DNA of 64,000 nucleotides from Paramesorhizobium deserti (GTDB taxonomy: Bacteria > Pseudomonadota > Alphaproteobacteria > Rhizobiales > Rhizobiaceae). Positions 9,061-18,031 of the stretch are shown piece by piece (position 1 is the stretch's first letter; each line of letters starts with the position of its first letter). Below the pieces are notes generated by a model. The model made no database searches. It saw nothing but the letters and a program-made list of their open reading frames with translations, and had not been told where the DNA came from. The stretch lies in the NCBI RefSeq assembly GCF_001558695.1, contig NZ_LNTU01000023.1, positions 186,001 through 250,000 of the forward strand, given 5' to 3'. The translations under genes were made by a program, and so were the position numbers.

Positions 9061-9633
9061 CTAGAATTTCCGGCCCTGCACGATCATGTCGAATTTGACG
9101 ACGTTGGAATAGATCGGCGTGCCGACATCCATGCCGTAAGGGGAGCGCAGCACGTCGCCGACCACATGAAAGGTCACGTTGCGGCCGTCATATTTGACGA
9201 GCGTCGCCGTGAACCTTTCCTGGCGCGATTTGCCGCGTGCGGCGAGAATGCCGTCGATGGCGGCGGTGCTGGAATCCAGCTGGGTGACGCGGATAGAGCG
9301 GAATGTGATGGAGGGATAGGCCGCCGCATCGAAAACCGCATCGGAGCGGAGGAATTTCTCGACGCGCGCCTCGCCTGTCGTCACGCTGCCGGGAGCGAGC
9401 GTGAATGTGACGCGCGAGCGCCCGATATTGCCGGGGTCAAGCTCGATCGTGCCTGAGAATTTCGGGAATTTTCCCGAAATCCCGCCGCCGCCGACCTGGC
9501 CGACAGAAAAGCTGATGGCCGATGACGGTGCGATGGCGTAGCGGCCGGCGACATCGGCTAAAGTATCGGCCCAGGCCGCGCCCGATAGAAGCAGCATGGC
9601 GACCGCGCCGGACAGCAATGATCCGTGCAACAT
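9061..9633 (-). CDS. YceI-family periplasmic protein
   Basis: 190-residue YceI protein (PF04264), a lipocalin-like beta-barrel that binds isoprenoids such as polyprenyl pyrophosphates in homologues. A signal peptide (residues 1-22, ending AAWA) is followed by the domain: YAIAPSSAISFSVGQVGG, FSGTIELDPGNIGRSRVTF, KFLRSDAVFDAAAYPSITF. The ATG at 9633 is preferred over 9657 because GGAAGG precedes it by about 10 bases. YceI genes often neighbour cytochrome b561 genes. Here the b561 gene is three genes away in the adjacent ECF operon, which supports a shared role. Confidence 0.88.
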   Translation of the reverse strand: MLHGSLLSGAVAMLLLSGAAWADTLADVAGRYAIAPSSAISFSVGQVGGGGISGKFPKFSGTIELDPGNIGRSRVTFTLAPGSVTTGEARVEKFLRSDAVFDAAAYPSITFRSIRVTQLDSSTAAIDGILAARGKSRQERFTATLVKYDGRNVTFHVVGDVLRSPYGMDVGTPIYSNVVKFDMIVQGRKF

Positions 9634-9735
9634 GACTAGGTGTCCTTCCCGCAACATGTCCTGTTGCCGAGAACACCGCGGTGGTCGGTTTAATCCAGCG
9701 CATAATCGAAAATATTCGAAGCCGCTGCTTTGCCG

Positions 9736-10611
9736 TCAGCCCCTGAACTGGGCCTTGCCTTCGCGGTCGAGGGCCTCGAAATCCTCGTCCGAAAGCTCGA
9801 TGCCGGCGGCGGCGACGTTCTCTTCGAGATGAGCGACCTTCGATGTGCCGGGGATGGGCAGCATGACCGGGCTGCGCTTCAACACCCATGCAAGCGCCAC
9901 CTGGCTCGGCGCCATGCGGTGGCGTTTGGCGATCGTATCCAGGAGTGAGTTGGGTTTGGCGAGATCGCCGGCCGCGAGCGGATACCAGGGGATGAAGCCG
10001 ATATCATGCTTTTCGCAATAATCGAGCACGTCCTCACTGGTGCGGTCGACGAGATTGTAGCGGTTCTGCACCGTCGCCACCTTGAAGACGCTGGACGCCG
10101 CCTCGATGTCGGCGACGGAAACCTCGCTCAGGCCCGCATGGCGGATGATGCCGTCGTCGAGGAGCGATTTGACCGCGTCGAACTGCTCGTCGCGCGGCGT
10201 CTTCGGGTCGATGCGGTGGAGCTGCCATAGGCCGATCTGGTCCACGCCGAGATTGCGAAGGCTCTTATGGGCCTGCTGGATGAGATATTCCGGCCGGCCG
10301 AGCGGGATCCACCGGTCCGGTCCCGTGCGGGTCAGCCCGCCTTTCGTCGCGACGAGGATATCGCCATAGGGATGAAGGGCCTCACGGATCAGCTCTTCGG
10401 AAATGTCGGGTCCGTAGGAATCGGCGGTATCGATGAAATTCACGTCGAGCTCGGGCAGGCGCTTCAGCGTGCGGATCGCTTCCGCCCTGTCTTCCGGTTC
10501 GCCCCAGATACCCCGGCCGGTAACGCGCATGGCGCCGAAGCCGAGACGATTGACCCTGATGTCTCCGCCGATTTCGAATGTTCCGGATCTGGCTGCCGTG
10601 GGTTCTGACAT
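9736..10611 (-). CDS. Aldo/keto reductase (YakC/AKR13-like)
   Basis: 291-residue aldo/keto reductase, shorter than and only distantly similar to the one at 3672. Catalytic tetrad elements are visible in [10 protein letters not shown] (Asp, Tyr), LVATKGG (Lys) and GLWQLHRID (His). The C-terminal NADPH-binding part is [15 protein letters not shown]. The start at 10611 ([10 protein letters not shown]) has GAGG about 10 bases upstream and is preferred over 10665. It probably reduces aldehydes or ketones in general detoxification. No operon partner is obvious. Confidence 0.88.
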   Translation of the reverse strand: MSEPTAARSGTFEIGGDIRVNRLGFGAMRVTGRGIWGEPEDRAEAIRTLKRLPELDVNFIDTADSYGPDISEELIREALHPYGDILVATKGGLTRTGPDRWIPLGRPEYLIQQAHKSLRNLGVDQIGLWQLHRIDPKTPRDEQFDAVKSLLDDGIIRHAGLSEVSVADIEAASSVFKVATVQNRYNLVDRTSEDVLDYCEKHDIGFIPWYPLAAGDLAKPNSLLDTIAKRHRMAPSQVALAWVLKRSPVMLPIPGTSKVAHLEENVAAAGIELSDEDFEALDREGKAQFRG

Positions 10612-10777
10612 GGCTCGGATACCTCGTTTATAGCCCGGGAGTGGTCTCGGGATGCCTGGATGCACATACGGACCAAATCGCCGGAGCGGGTTTGTGTTCC
10701 CGCAGCAATGTCAGTTTAGTCCACGTCAGGACCGAGGACCAATCACAGGATCGTTTTCGACGAGCCAGGCCTGCGCC

Positions 10778-11182
10778 CTAGTTCAACGCCGGCGCAGTCG
10801 GGGCGACAGCCGTTTCCTTGCCCGAGAAAACGATCACGGCGAACAGGAGAACGCCGGCGAAGGTGATCAGCGATGCGATGGCGACGACGGGTTCCATGGC
10901 CGGATTGCCGAGCAGCATCATGTAAAGCGATGGGACCATGATGATGACGCCCGATGTATAAATCCCATATTGAAGCATCGCGATACGCTTCTCGGCTTTT
11001 CGCGGGTTGAGCGCGTAGTAAACGCCGAAGATGGCCATGGTCACCCATCCCAGAAGGTTTGCGTGGGCATGAGCGCCGATGACGTTGTGGTTTCCGGAGA
11101 TCGCCATCTGCAGGCCCATGGCGATGCCGATTATCAGAAAGATGATCGCGGTCTTGAAGAAGAGCTGAGCTATATGCGGCAT
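10778..11182 (-). CDS. Small four-helix protein resembling part of haem-copper oxidase subunit I
   Basis: 134-residue membrane protein with four predicted helices. The segment GNHNVIGAHAHANLLGWVTM resembles the His-rich NLLGW helix of cbb3 oxidase/NorB subunit I, but the rest of the roughly 12-helix subunit is missing. Similar short proteins are annotated in rhizobia as cytochrome-c oxidase-like. It cannot be a complete oxidase. It may bind haem or copper or act as an accessory subunit. It stands alone between an aldo-keto reductase and a lipoprotein gene. Function is inferred only from this local similarity. Confidence 0.65.
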   Translation of the reverse strand: MPHIAQLFFKTAIIFLIIGIAMGLQMAISGNHNVIGAHAHANLLGWVTMAIFGVYYALNPRKAEKRIAMLQYGIYTSGVIIMVPSLYMMLLGNPAMEPVVAIASLITFAGVLLFAVIVFSGKETAVAPTAPALN

Positions 11183-11373
11183 TGTCGTTCCCCTCTTGAA
11201 GGCGTTCCCGCTTTTGATTCCGGAAAGCGCTCCAATTGATTGTTTTTATGCGCGCCTCGACCTTCCGTGCGGGTCAGGAGCTGCAGAATATCGCGAACGG
11301 AGGCCGTGGGGAACTCGGCCTCGCATCAGGCAAAATGAGTAACCGCTTACGCCAAAGGCGTCAGGTCCTGACC

Positions 11374-11491
11374 CTACAGCATCGGCCTGAAAATCGGAAT
11401 CGATTTTCAGAAAGCCCGAGGCGTAGATTCAATAATTTACAGCGTCCTTTGTGCGTCCTTTGTGCGTCCTGACGGACGCACGGCGCTGTAG
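11374..11491 (-). repeat. Dispersed repeat family 1, copy A (118 bp)
   Basis: Element with ends CTACAGC and GCTGTAG, oriented opposite to copies B (35849) and C (38018). It contains the hairpin CTGAAAATCG-ATTC-CGATTTTCAG. Two tandem units of GCACAAAGGAC (reading the minus strand) make it the longest copy. It occupies most of the 341-bp gap between 11183 and 11523, where no gene is seen. It lies 33 bp beyond the stop of the lipoprotein gene at 11524. Confidence 0.85.
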
Positions 11492-11523
11492 GTGTCTTGC
11501 GCTTTCGCAGCGCTTAACCGAGC

Positions 11524-11916
11524 CTAATCGCCGGCGCCCGGAATGATTACACGGCGGTTGCCGCCCTCTGTCTGGACCTCCAGTCGGATCGGCCGGCCAC
11601 TCTTGTTGGTGACCTGTCGTTGCGGCCGGTCGCTGCGGTAGATAGGGCGATCGGGGCGGTCTGGGCGGTTATAATCGGGACGATCGCGATCACGATCCCG
11701 GTGGCGGCGATAACGGTCCCGGTCACGATACCGGTCACGATAATAGTAGCGGTCGTAGGATATTCCACCGCCGTAATAGCTGCGGTCGTAATAGGGATCA
11801 TAATAACGGCCGGGGCCGGAATATCCCTCGTAATATCCGGTTTCGGACACGCAGCCTGACAGCGACAGGCCTGCAAAGCCGATTATGGCAGCCATGGCCA
11901 AGGATTTCATCGACAT
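11524..11916 (-). CDS. Tyr/Arg/Asp-rich lipoprotein
   Basis: 130-residue predicted lipoprotein. The signal peptide has a lipobox (GLSLSGC, Cys near residue 21), then low-complexity YYDPYYDRSYYGGG, RYRDRDRYRRHRDRDRDRP and PDRPDRP runs. A short ordered C-terminal segment ends GRPIRLEVQTEGGNRRVIIPG. The ATG at 11916 has GGAGA 7 bases upstream. Arg/Asp/Tyr-rich envelope lipoproteins of this kind occur in rhizobia without known function. Low-complexity composition makes homology assignment unsafe. Confidence 0.7.
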   Translation of the reverse strand: MSMKSLAMAAIIGFAGLSLSGCVSETGYYEGYSGPGRYYDPYYDRSYYGGGISYDRYYYRDRYRDRDRYRRHRDRDRDRPDYNRPDRPDRPIYRSDRPQRQVTNKSGRPIRLEVQTEGGNRRVIIPGAGD

Positions 11917-12103
11917 GATTCTGTCTCCAAATGAAAAATATATGGAGCGGACGGTGCCTGTCGGCAATGGCGGCTGTGCGGCGGAAGCTCTGAATGGTTA
12001 TCGAATTGCAAGCGCCTGCTTTGCTCCCAACCGATCTTTCCTGCGGCTTAGAGCCCGCCAGAACTCAACTGAAACGTAGATAAGAGAAACCACGTAATCC
12101 CGT

Positions 12104-12134
12104 CGTCATTCTCGGGACAAGCCCGAGAATGACG
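12104..12134. repeat. REP-like hairpin, CTCGGGACAAGCCCGAG type
   Basis: Perfect 13-bp inverted repeat (CGTCATTCTCGGG / CCCGAGAATGACG) around ACAAG, lying in the gap 11917-12316 between the lipoprotein and the polyol operon. The copy at 26029 has the same core and similar right-hand flank (TTCNNGC...CNGACAAAC). Nothing else is recognised in the gap except the direct repeat at 12240. Confidence 0.85.
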
Positions 12135-12239
12135 GTGAGAGAGACGCTGTTTCAAGCCAGTTCCGACAAACTCCAGAACACGTTTTTCTCCGCCGAAAGC
12201 GGCATCCGCATGTTCGTTTTCCTGAAACTCGGCGTCGAC

Positions 12240-12268
12240 TTACACTTGAAAAAGAAAATTTACATTTG
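12240..12268 (+). promoter_or_regulatory. Direct repeat TTACAYTTG, candidate operator of the polyol operon
   Basis: TTACACTTG at 12240 and TTACATTTG at 12260 are spaced exactly 20 bp apart (about two helical turns) in an AT-rich stretch 50-75 bp before the first gene of the polyol operon. The placement fits a regulator binding site, and the operon carries its own SorC-type regulator. No clear sigma-70 promoter could be fixed. Confidence 0.4.
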
Positions 12269-12316
12269 TATCGTGTGATGGAAATCCATTTTCCAAACGC
12301 CGTTTCCGGAAGCCAG

Positions 12317-13357
12317 ATGAGCCGAGCCCTTTTCATTCGTGGAGCCCACGACGCCTATGTCGCCCCGTTCAATCTTCGCGAGGGCGGGCCGGGCGAAGTG
12401 CTCATTGATGTCGGCGCGGTCGGGCTCTGCGGCTCGGATCTCCATTATTTCAAGGATGGTGGCATCGGCTCGGCCGTGGTGAAGGAGCCTTTCGTGCCGG
12501 GGCATGAATTTGGCGGCTATCTCTGCGAGGATCTGGACGAGCTGGGGCTTGCCCGCGGGGCGCTTGTGGCTGTCGATCCGAACAAGGCCTGCGGCCATTG
12601 CGAGTTCTGCGAGCGAGGCCATGCCAATCTCTGTCCGAATGTTGAGTTCATCGGCGCGCCGCCTTTCAACGGGGCGATGACGGAGCGCATCTGGGTGCCG
12701 AAATCCCAGATCGTGCCGCTGCCGCAGCAGTTCAGCCCGCTGGAAGCGGTGATGCTCGAGCCGCTCGGGGTGGCGATCCATGCCGTCGATCTGGCCAAGC
12801 CTCGGCTTCTGGAGCAGGTGGCGCTGATCGGCTGCGGCCCGATCGGTCTTCTCATCCTGCAGGTTCTGAAGGCGGCCGGCGCGGGCGAGATACTGGCCGT
12901 CGATCCGCAAGAGCACCGGCAGGCGATGGCGGCGCGGATGGGCGCTTCGCGAACCGGAGAAGCGGTGGAGGACATCCGCGAATGGACGAAGCGCGAGGGG
13001 GCGCCGCTGGTCATAGAGGCGACGAATTCGCCGCTCGGCTTCCGCGATGCCGTCCTTGCCACAAAGATCGGTGGGCGTATCGTCCTGGTCGGCATTCCTG
13101 ACGGAGATACCTACACATTGCCCGCCGCCGAGGCTCGGCGGCGCGGTCTGAAAATCAAATTCGCGCGCCGGATGGGGGAGGTCTATCCGCGCGCCATCGA
13201 ACTCGTCGCTGGAGGAAAGGTCGATGTGGCGTCGATGGTGACGCACCAGGTCGGCCTGGACGAGGCGCCCGACACGTTCCGCAACCATGCGGACAATGCG
13301 CCGGGCTACATCAAGAGCCTGATCTATCCGAATGGATTACCAAAACAGGGAGGATGA
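12317..13357 (+). CDS. Zinc-dependent polyol/L-idonate-type dehydrogenase (MDR family)
   Basis: 346-residue medium-chain dehydrogenase/reductase of the sorbitol/L-idonate dehydrogenase type. The catalytic zinc site is [13 protein letters not shown] with FVPGHEFGG. The structural zinc site is [15 protein letters not shown] (four Cys). The Rossmann motif is [11 protein letters not shown]. It would oxidise a polyol or aldonate hydroxyl to a ketone with NAD(P)+. The start at 12317 (MSRALFIRG) fits the family and has GGA 6 bases upstream; an ATG at 12278 and TTG at 12266 are in frame. It opens the ten-gene operon, with the binding-protein gene starting 1 bp after its stop. Confidence 0.85.
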   Translation: MSRALFIRGAHDAYVAPFNLREGGPGEVLIDVGAVGLCGSDLHYFKDGGIGSAVVKEPFVPGHEFGGYLCEDLDELGLARGALVAVDPNKACGHCEFCERGHANLCPNVEFIGAPPFNGAMTERIWVPKSQIVPLPQQFSPLEAVMLEPLGVAIHAVDLAKPRLLEQVALIGCGPIGLLILQVLKAAGAGEILAVDPQEHRQAMAARMGASRTGEAVEDIREWTKREGAPLVIEATNSPLGFRDAVLATKIGGRIVLVGIPDGDTYTLPAAEARRRGLKIKFARRMGEVYPRAIELVAGGKVDVASMVTHQVGLDEAPDTFRNHADNAPGYIKSLIYPNGLPKQGG

Positions 13358-13358
13358 C

Positions 13359-14711
13359 GTGAGGAAATTTCTGTATTCATCATTGAGCGCCCTGGCGCTC
13401 ATGGCCGGCGCGGCGTCGCTGCCGTCGACGGCCCTAGCCGAGGACTGGCTCGAAACCGCCGCCAAGCCCTATGAGGGCAGCGAGATCAATGTGATCTTCC
13501 TGGACCGCCCGGGCTATCGCGCGATCATCGAGCTCTTGCCGGAATTCGAGAAGAAGACGGGGATCAAGGTCAATTACGAGATCGTGCCCTATGAGAACAG
13601 CCGTGAAAAGCAGGTGCTCAACTTCACCTCGAACGGCGATCTGACCATCGCGCTGGTCGATCTCGTCTGGATCGGCGAATTTGCCGAAAACGGCTGGATA
13701 GCGCCGATCGACGAATTCACGTCCGATTCGTCCATCACCGATCCCAATCTCAAGCTGGATGGCTTCTTCCCGCTGCTGCTGGAGGCGTTCGGCTCATGGG
13801 GCGGCAAGACTTATGGCCTGCCTTTCGACAATTATTCGGGGCTGTTGTTCTATAATTCCTGCCAGCTCAAGGAAGCAGGCTTCGACAAGCCGCCGGAGAC
13901 CTGGGACGAGTTGCTGAACGACTATGCGCCGAAGCTGACGGATGCGGGCAACAACCGCTATGCCTTCGCGCTGCAGTCGCGGCGCGGCGAAACGCAATCG
14001 GCGGACAGCTTCATGCGGGTGCTCTGGCCGTTCGGCGGCTCGCTCCTCAACGAGGAGTTCAAGTCGAACCTCTTGAGCGAAGGCAGCCAGAAGGGGCTGC
14101 AGTTCCGTCAGGACCTGATGAAGTTCATGCCTCCGGGCATAGTCAGCTTCGACCATGCGGAAGCCGTCAATGCGCTGGCGCAGGGGCAGGTGTCGATGAT
14201 CACCGAATGGTCGGCCTTCTACGGCACGCTGACCGATCCGGCGACCTCCAAGCTTGGCGATTGCCTTGCCGTGGCGCCGGAACCGGCCGGTCCGGCGGGA
14301 CGCCTGCCTGCGCTCGGCGGCTTCTCGCTCGCCGTTGCCGAACAGGCGTCCGACGATCTGAAGAAGGCGTCCTGGCTCTTCATCCAGTGGGCGACCTCGG
14401 AAGAGATCGCGCGTCCCTATGTGGAGGCGGGCGGCGTATCCGGCCGCACGTCGATCTACGAGGAAGCGGACATCAAGGCAAAGTACAAATTCGTCGAGCC
14501 GATGGTCGCCTCCTGGCAGAAGGGCGTTCCGGAGTTCCGTCCGCGCTTCCCCGCCTGGCCGGCCATCTCGGAAGTCATCGCCGAATGGGGAACCAAGATG
14601 ATGCTCGGCGAGGTCTCGGTCGAGGGCGGGGCGAAGGAGATCGGCACCCGCATGGAGGATATCCTGGGCAAGGAAGGCTATTACGACGGCAAGCGGGAAT
14701 TGCTGCAGTAA
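13359..14711 (+). CDS. ABC sugar/polyol transporter, solute-binding protein (family 1)
   Basis: 450-residue periplasmic binding protein of the CUT1 class (SmoE/MalE-like). The signal peptide is residues 1-27 ([20 protein letters not shown]). Typical family 1 segments follow: [50 protein letters not shown] and FIQWATSEE. It starts at a GTG with GGGAGG 5 bases upstream and just after the dehydrogenase stop; the ATG at 13332 lies inside the previous gene. It delivers the substrate to the permeases at 15388 and 16290. Polyol specificity is inferred from context only. Confidence 0.88.
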   Translation: MRKFLYSSLSALALMAGAASLPSTALAEDWLETAAKPYEGSEINVIFLDRPGYRAIIELLPEFEKKTGIKVNYEIVPYENSREKQVLNFTSNGDLTIALVDLVWIGEFAENGWIAPIDEFTSDSSITDPNLKLDGFFPLLLEAFGSWGGKTYGLPFDNYSGLLFYNSCQLKEAGFDKPPETWDELLNDYAPKLTDAGNNRYAFALQSRRGETQSADSFMRVLWPFGGSLLNEEFKSNLLSEGSQKGLQFRQDLMKFMPPGIVSFDHAEAVNALAQGQVSMITEWSAFYGTLTDPATSKLGDCLAVAPEPAGPAGRLPALGGFSLAVAEQASDDLKKASWLFIQWATSEEIARPYVEAGGVSGRTSIYEEADIKAKYKFVEPMVASWQKGVPEFRPRFPAWPAISEVIAEWGTKMMLGEVSVEGGAKEIGTRMEDILGKEGYYDGKRELLQ

Positions 14712-14804
14712 GCCAGGATATCGACGATACTGACACGCGGCGGGTGGGCGATGGTCCACCTGCCCGGTCTTTCTCATGAGGTTTGTCCTGGGGAGGAGGA
14801 GATC

Positions 14805-15353
14805 TTGACACCATACGATCAGGCGCTTGCCGAGCTGGGCGCGGTCTTCGGGCGCATCGATGAGCAGGCGGTGGACGCGGCGGTTGCGGTTATCGCCGGT
14901 GCCAAGCGGATCGCGCTCTATGGGGTTGGCCGCGAGGGATTGCAGATCAAGGGCCTTGCCATGCGGCTCCATCATCTGGGCCTCAAGGCTGCTGTCGTCG
15001 GCGACATGACTACGCCGCCGGTGGGCGAGGGGGACCTGTTGGTCGTCTCCGCCGGTCCGGGGAGCTTCTCGACCGTTCTGGGACTGATGGGGGAGGCGAA
15101 GGCCGCTGGCGCGGAAACGCTCGTCGTGACCGCGCAGCCGAATGGCGAGGCGGCGAAGCGTGCCGATCATGTGCTCACCATTCCGGCCCAGACGATGGCT
15201 GACGATCGCGGAACGAGCGTCTCTGTCCTGCCCATGGGCTCGCTCTATGAGGGCGCGCAGTACATCCTCTTCGAGGTGATGGTGCTCAAGCTGCGGGACC
15301 GGCTTGGGATCTCGCCCGAGGCGATGCGCGCCAATCATACCAATCTGGAATAA
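14805..15353 (+). CDS. SIS-domain isomerase, 6-phospho-3-hexuloisomerase-like
   Basis: 182-residue single SIS-domain protein resembling 6-phospho-3-hexuloisomerase (HxlB/PHI). It has RIALYGVGREGLQIKGLAMR, HHLGLKAAVVGDMTTPPVGE, DLLVVSAGPGSF and ALFE-like helix QYILFEVMVLKL. PHI interconverts arabino-hex-3-ulose 6-phosphate and fructose 6-phosphate. The TTG at 14805 is chosen because a GGAGGAGGAG run ends 5 bases upstream. It lies between the binding protein and the permeases. No 3-hexulose-6-phosphate synthase is seen, so a role in polyol catabolism rather than formaldehyde fixation is more likely. Confidence 0.8.
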   Translation: MTPYDQALAELGAVFGRIDEQAVDAAVAVIAGAKRIALYGVGREGLQIKGLAMRLHHLGLKAAVVGDMTTPPVGEGDLLVVSAGPGSFSTVLGLMGEAKAAGAETLVVTAQPNGEAAKRADHVLTIPAQTMADDRGTSVSVLPMGSLYEGAQYILFEVMVLKLRDRLGISPEAMRANHTNLE

Positions 15354-15387
15354 TGGCTGGAGCCTGATGCGGAAGGGAGGAGAGTTC

Positions 15388-16290
15388 GTGGAGCGGACAG
15401 AGACGAGACTCAATCCGGGATATGGGCGCTGGACACCGTTCTGGTTTCTGGCGCCTGCCGTGTTCGCCTTGCTCGCCATCGGTATTTATCCGATGCTCTC
15501 GGCGCTCGTCACCTCCTTCCGGCGCTACAACATCACCCGCCCACGCGAAGGCTTTCCCTTCATCGGGTTCGAGAACTACGCCAATGTCCTTTCCGACCAG
15601 ACCTTCTGGCAATCGCTCGGGCTGACGGCGCGGTTCTTCGTGACCGTTCTGCCTTTCCAGCTCCTCTTCGGCATCTGCATCGCGCTGCTTCTGCATCGGC
15701 CGGGGCTCGGGATGCTGAGGTCGCTCGCCCGTGTCTCGCTGGTTGTGCCGCTGGCGACGACATATGCCGTGGTCGGGCTGATCGGGCGGCTGATCTTCAA
15801 CCGCGATTTCGGTGTCGCCAACCAGTTCCTCAACGCCATCGGCATCGGCGGCATGGACTGGCTGGGCTCGCCGACCGGGGCGTTCATCGCCATCGCGGTC
15901 ATGGATATCTGGCAGTGGACGCCGTTCTGCGCGCTGATCTTCCTCGCGGGGCTCTCCATGGTGCCGGTCGAGATCGAGGAGGCGGCGCGGCTTGAGACGA
16001 GCTCGAAGGTGGCGCTGCTCCGCCACGTGCAATTGCCTTATCTGCTTCCTGGCCTCACCGCGATGCTGATCCTGCGCTCGGCCGATATCCTGAAGCTTTT
16101 CGACATGGTGTTCGTCATGACGCGCGGCGGGCCGGGCGCGGCCACCGATCTCGTCTCGATCTATATCCAGCGCGTCGGCTTCCGCGTCTTCGACATGGGC
16201 ACAGCTTCGGCCCAGGCGATCCTGCTCCTGATCATGACGATCATATTGAGCCGCCTCTATATCAGGCTGATCTACAAGGAGATCGAGTGA
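15388..16290 (+). CDS. ABC sugar/polyol transporter permease 1 (MalF/SmoF type)
   Basis: 300-residue inner-membrane permease of the CUT1 class with six predicted helices starting at WFLAPAVFALLAIGIYPMLS. It has the EAA loop EIEEAARLETSSKVALLRHV, which contacts the ATPase. The GTG at 15388 is preferred because GGGAGG precedes it by 7 bases; an ATG at 15367 is in frame without a better site. Its stop overlaps the start of the second permease (TGATG), indicating translational coupling. Confidence 0.88.
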   Translation: MERTETRLNPGYGRWTPFWFLAPAVFALLAIGIYPMLSALVTSFRRYNITRPREGFPFIGFENYANVLSDQTFWQSLGLTARFFVTVLPFQLLFGICIALLLHRPGLGMLRSLARVSLVVPLATTYAVVGLIGRLIFNRDFGVANQFLNAIGIGGMDWLGSPTGAFIAIAVMDIWQWTPFCALIFLAGLSMVPVEIEEAARLETSSKVALLRHVQLPYLLPGLTAMLILRSADILKLFDMVFVMTRGGPGAATDLVSIYIQRVGFRVFDMGTASAQAILLLIMTIILSRLYIRLIYKEIE

Positions 16291-17108
16291 TGTCCACCAC
16301 GCTTGGCCGGATTTCGCACGGGGCGGGGCTGATCCTCGTCCTCTGCTTCACGCTCTTTCCCTTCTACTGGATGGTTTCTTCCAGCTTCAAGGATCAGGCC
16401 GATATCCTGGCTTCGCCGCCGGTCTGGTTCTTCACGCCGACGCTTGCCAATTACGCCGATATCTTCGCGGATGAGAAAGTTTTCGGCGCTATCGTCAATT
16501 CATTGATTGTCGCCACGCTGACGACGGCGCTCTCCGTGCTGCTCGGCGCACCGGCGGCCTATGCGCTCGCCCGCTTCGAGTTCCGCGGCAAGTCGGATCT
16601 GTGGTTCTGGTTCATCTCGAACCGCATGATCAGCCCGATCGTGCTCGCCCTGCCGGTCTATCTCCTGGCGGTGCAGCTCAGGATGCTCGATACCTATCTC
16701 GTGCTGGTCCTGATCTATCTCACCTTCAACCTGCCGATCGTGGTGTGGATCTGCACCGACCAGTTCCGCTCCATTCCCAGCGAGATCGAGCAGGCGGCGC
16801 GTCTCGACGGCGCGGACCAGTTCACCATCTTCCGCAAGATCTATGTGCCGCTGGGACTGCCGGGCATCGCGGTCTCGGCGATCTTCAGCTTCATCTTCTC
16901 ATGGAACGAGCTGCTCTACGCGCTGGTGCTGACGCGCCGCAGCGTCCAGACCGCGCCCGTCATGGCGACGAGCTTCATGTCCGGCTATGAGCTGCCCTGG
17001 GGCAAGATCATGGCGACGGGCACGCTGATCGTGCTGCCGGTGACGATCTTCGCGCTGCTCGTCTCCCGGCATATGGTCCGCGGGCTGACCATGGGGGCGA
17101 CCAAATGA
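16290..17108 (+). CDS. ABC sugar/polyol transporter permease 2 (MalG/SmoG type)
   Basis: 272-residue CUT1 permease with about six helices. The first is LILVLCFTLFPFYWMVSSS. The EAA motif is EIEQAARLDGADQFTIFRKI, followed by LGLPGIAVSAIFSFIFSWNE. It pairs with the permease at 15388. The ATG at 16290 overlaps the preceding stop by one base. Its own stop overlaps the start of the TIM-barrel gene by 4 bp (ATGA). Confidence 0.9.
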   Translation: MSTTLGRISHGAGLILVLCFTLFPFYWMVSSSFKDQADILASPPVWFFTPTLANYADIFADEKVFGAIVNSLIVATLTTALSVLLGAPAAYALARFEFRGKSDLWFWFISNRMISPIVLALPVYLLAVQLRMLDTYLVLVLIYLTFNLPIVVWICTDQFRSIPSEIEQAARLDGADQFTIFRKIYVPLGLPGIAVSAIFSFIFSWNELLYALVLTRRSVQTAPVMATSFMSGYELPWGKIMATGTLIVLPVTIFALLVSRHMVRGLTMGATK

Positions 17109-18031
17109 CGGCCATTCCACTCGGCATCAATCTCTCCTTCTGCGTGAAGCGGTGGGTGACGCCCGATCTCTGGGCGCCGATCGTGCGCGAGCAACTGGGT
17201 CTCGATCTGGTTCAGCTCTCGTTCGATCTCGTCGATCCGACCTGGCCCGAGGATGTCCTTGCCGATTGCGCGAGGGATATCCGCGCTGCTGCCGATCAGT
17301 ACGGCATCAGAGTCCACAGCGCTTTCATTGGCCTGGCGCATTATACGTTCAACCAGCTTCTTCATCCCGATCCCCGGGTTCGTGATGTCGCGGAAGAATG
17401 GATGAGGAAGGCCTATCGCTTCGCGGCAAGCGCTGGGATTGGGCGGGTCGGTGGGCCGCTGGGCGCCGTCGCCTCGAGGCTCGACGGGGTGGAGCCCGAC
17501 AGCATCCCGCCGGCGGATTACGATGATCTCATCGCCCGCATGGGGCGGCTGTCGCAGGCCGCGAAGGCGTGCGGCATCACCGAACTTTATGTCGAGCCGA
17601 CGCCGATGCGCCGCGAATGGCCGTGGACGGTGGCGCAGGCCCGGCGCATGGCCGCCGATCTCGCGGGGTCACCCGTGCCGTGGAAATATTGCGTGGACTG
17701 GGGGCATGCGACCTTCGAGCCGCTTTACGGGCGCTATCGCGCGGGGATGGACGAATGGTTCGAGACGCTGGCACCTGATATCGGCATGGTCCATCTGCAG
17801 CAGACCGATTTCCAGTATGACCGGCACTGGGATTTTACAGAAAGCGGTGCGGTCGATCCGGCTGAGGCGGCGGGTCTGCAGCGGCGGTGCGGCCTTGCCG
17901 ACAGGCCTGTCTTCCTGGAGGTGTTTTATCCTTTCGAGCGGGACGATCTGTCGATACTCAAGGCGGTAAAGCATTCGATTGCGATGCTCAAACCGGCTTT
18001 TGCGCAAGAGAACCCCCGAGGCGACCATTGA
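17105..18031 (+). CDS. Sugar phosphate isomerase/epimerase (xylose isomerase-like TIM barrel)
   Basis: 308-residue AP-endonuclease-2-type TIM barrel (PF01261). The metal-binding set typical of D-tagatose 3-epimerase relatives is present: Glu in LYVEPTPM, Asp and His in CVDWGHATF, His in MVHLQQTD, and Glu in VFLEVFYP. Such enzymes epimerise or isomerise ketoses, tetruloses or inosose derivatives. It overlaps the second permease by 4 bp and the regulator start by 4 bp. In this operon it could rearrange the product of the dehydrogenase before phosphorylation. The exact reaction cannot be deduced. Confidence 0.82.
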   Translation: MTAIPLGINLSFCVKRWVTPDLWAPIVREQLGLDLVQLSFDLVDPTWPEDVLADCARDIRAAADQYGIRVHSAFIGLAHYTFNQLLHPDPRVRDVAEEWMRKAYRFAASAGIGRVGGPLGAVASRLDGVEPDSIPPADYDDLIARMGRLSQAAKACGITELYVEPTPMRREWPWTVAQARRMAADLAGSPVPWKYCVDWGHATFEPLYGRYRAGMDEWFETLAPDIGMVHLQQTDFQYDRHWDFTESGAVDPAEAAGLQRRCGLADRPVFLEVFYPFERDDLSILKAVKHSIAMLKPAFAQENPRGDH

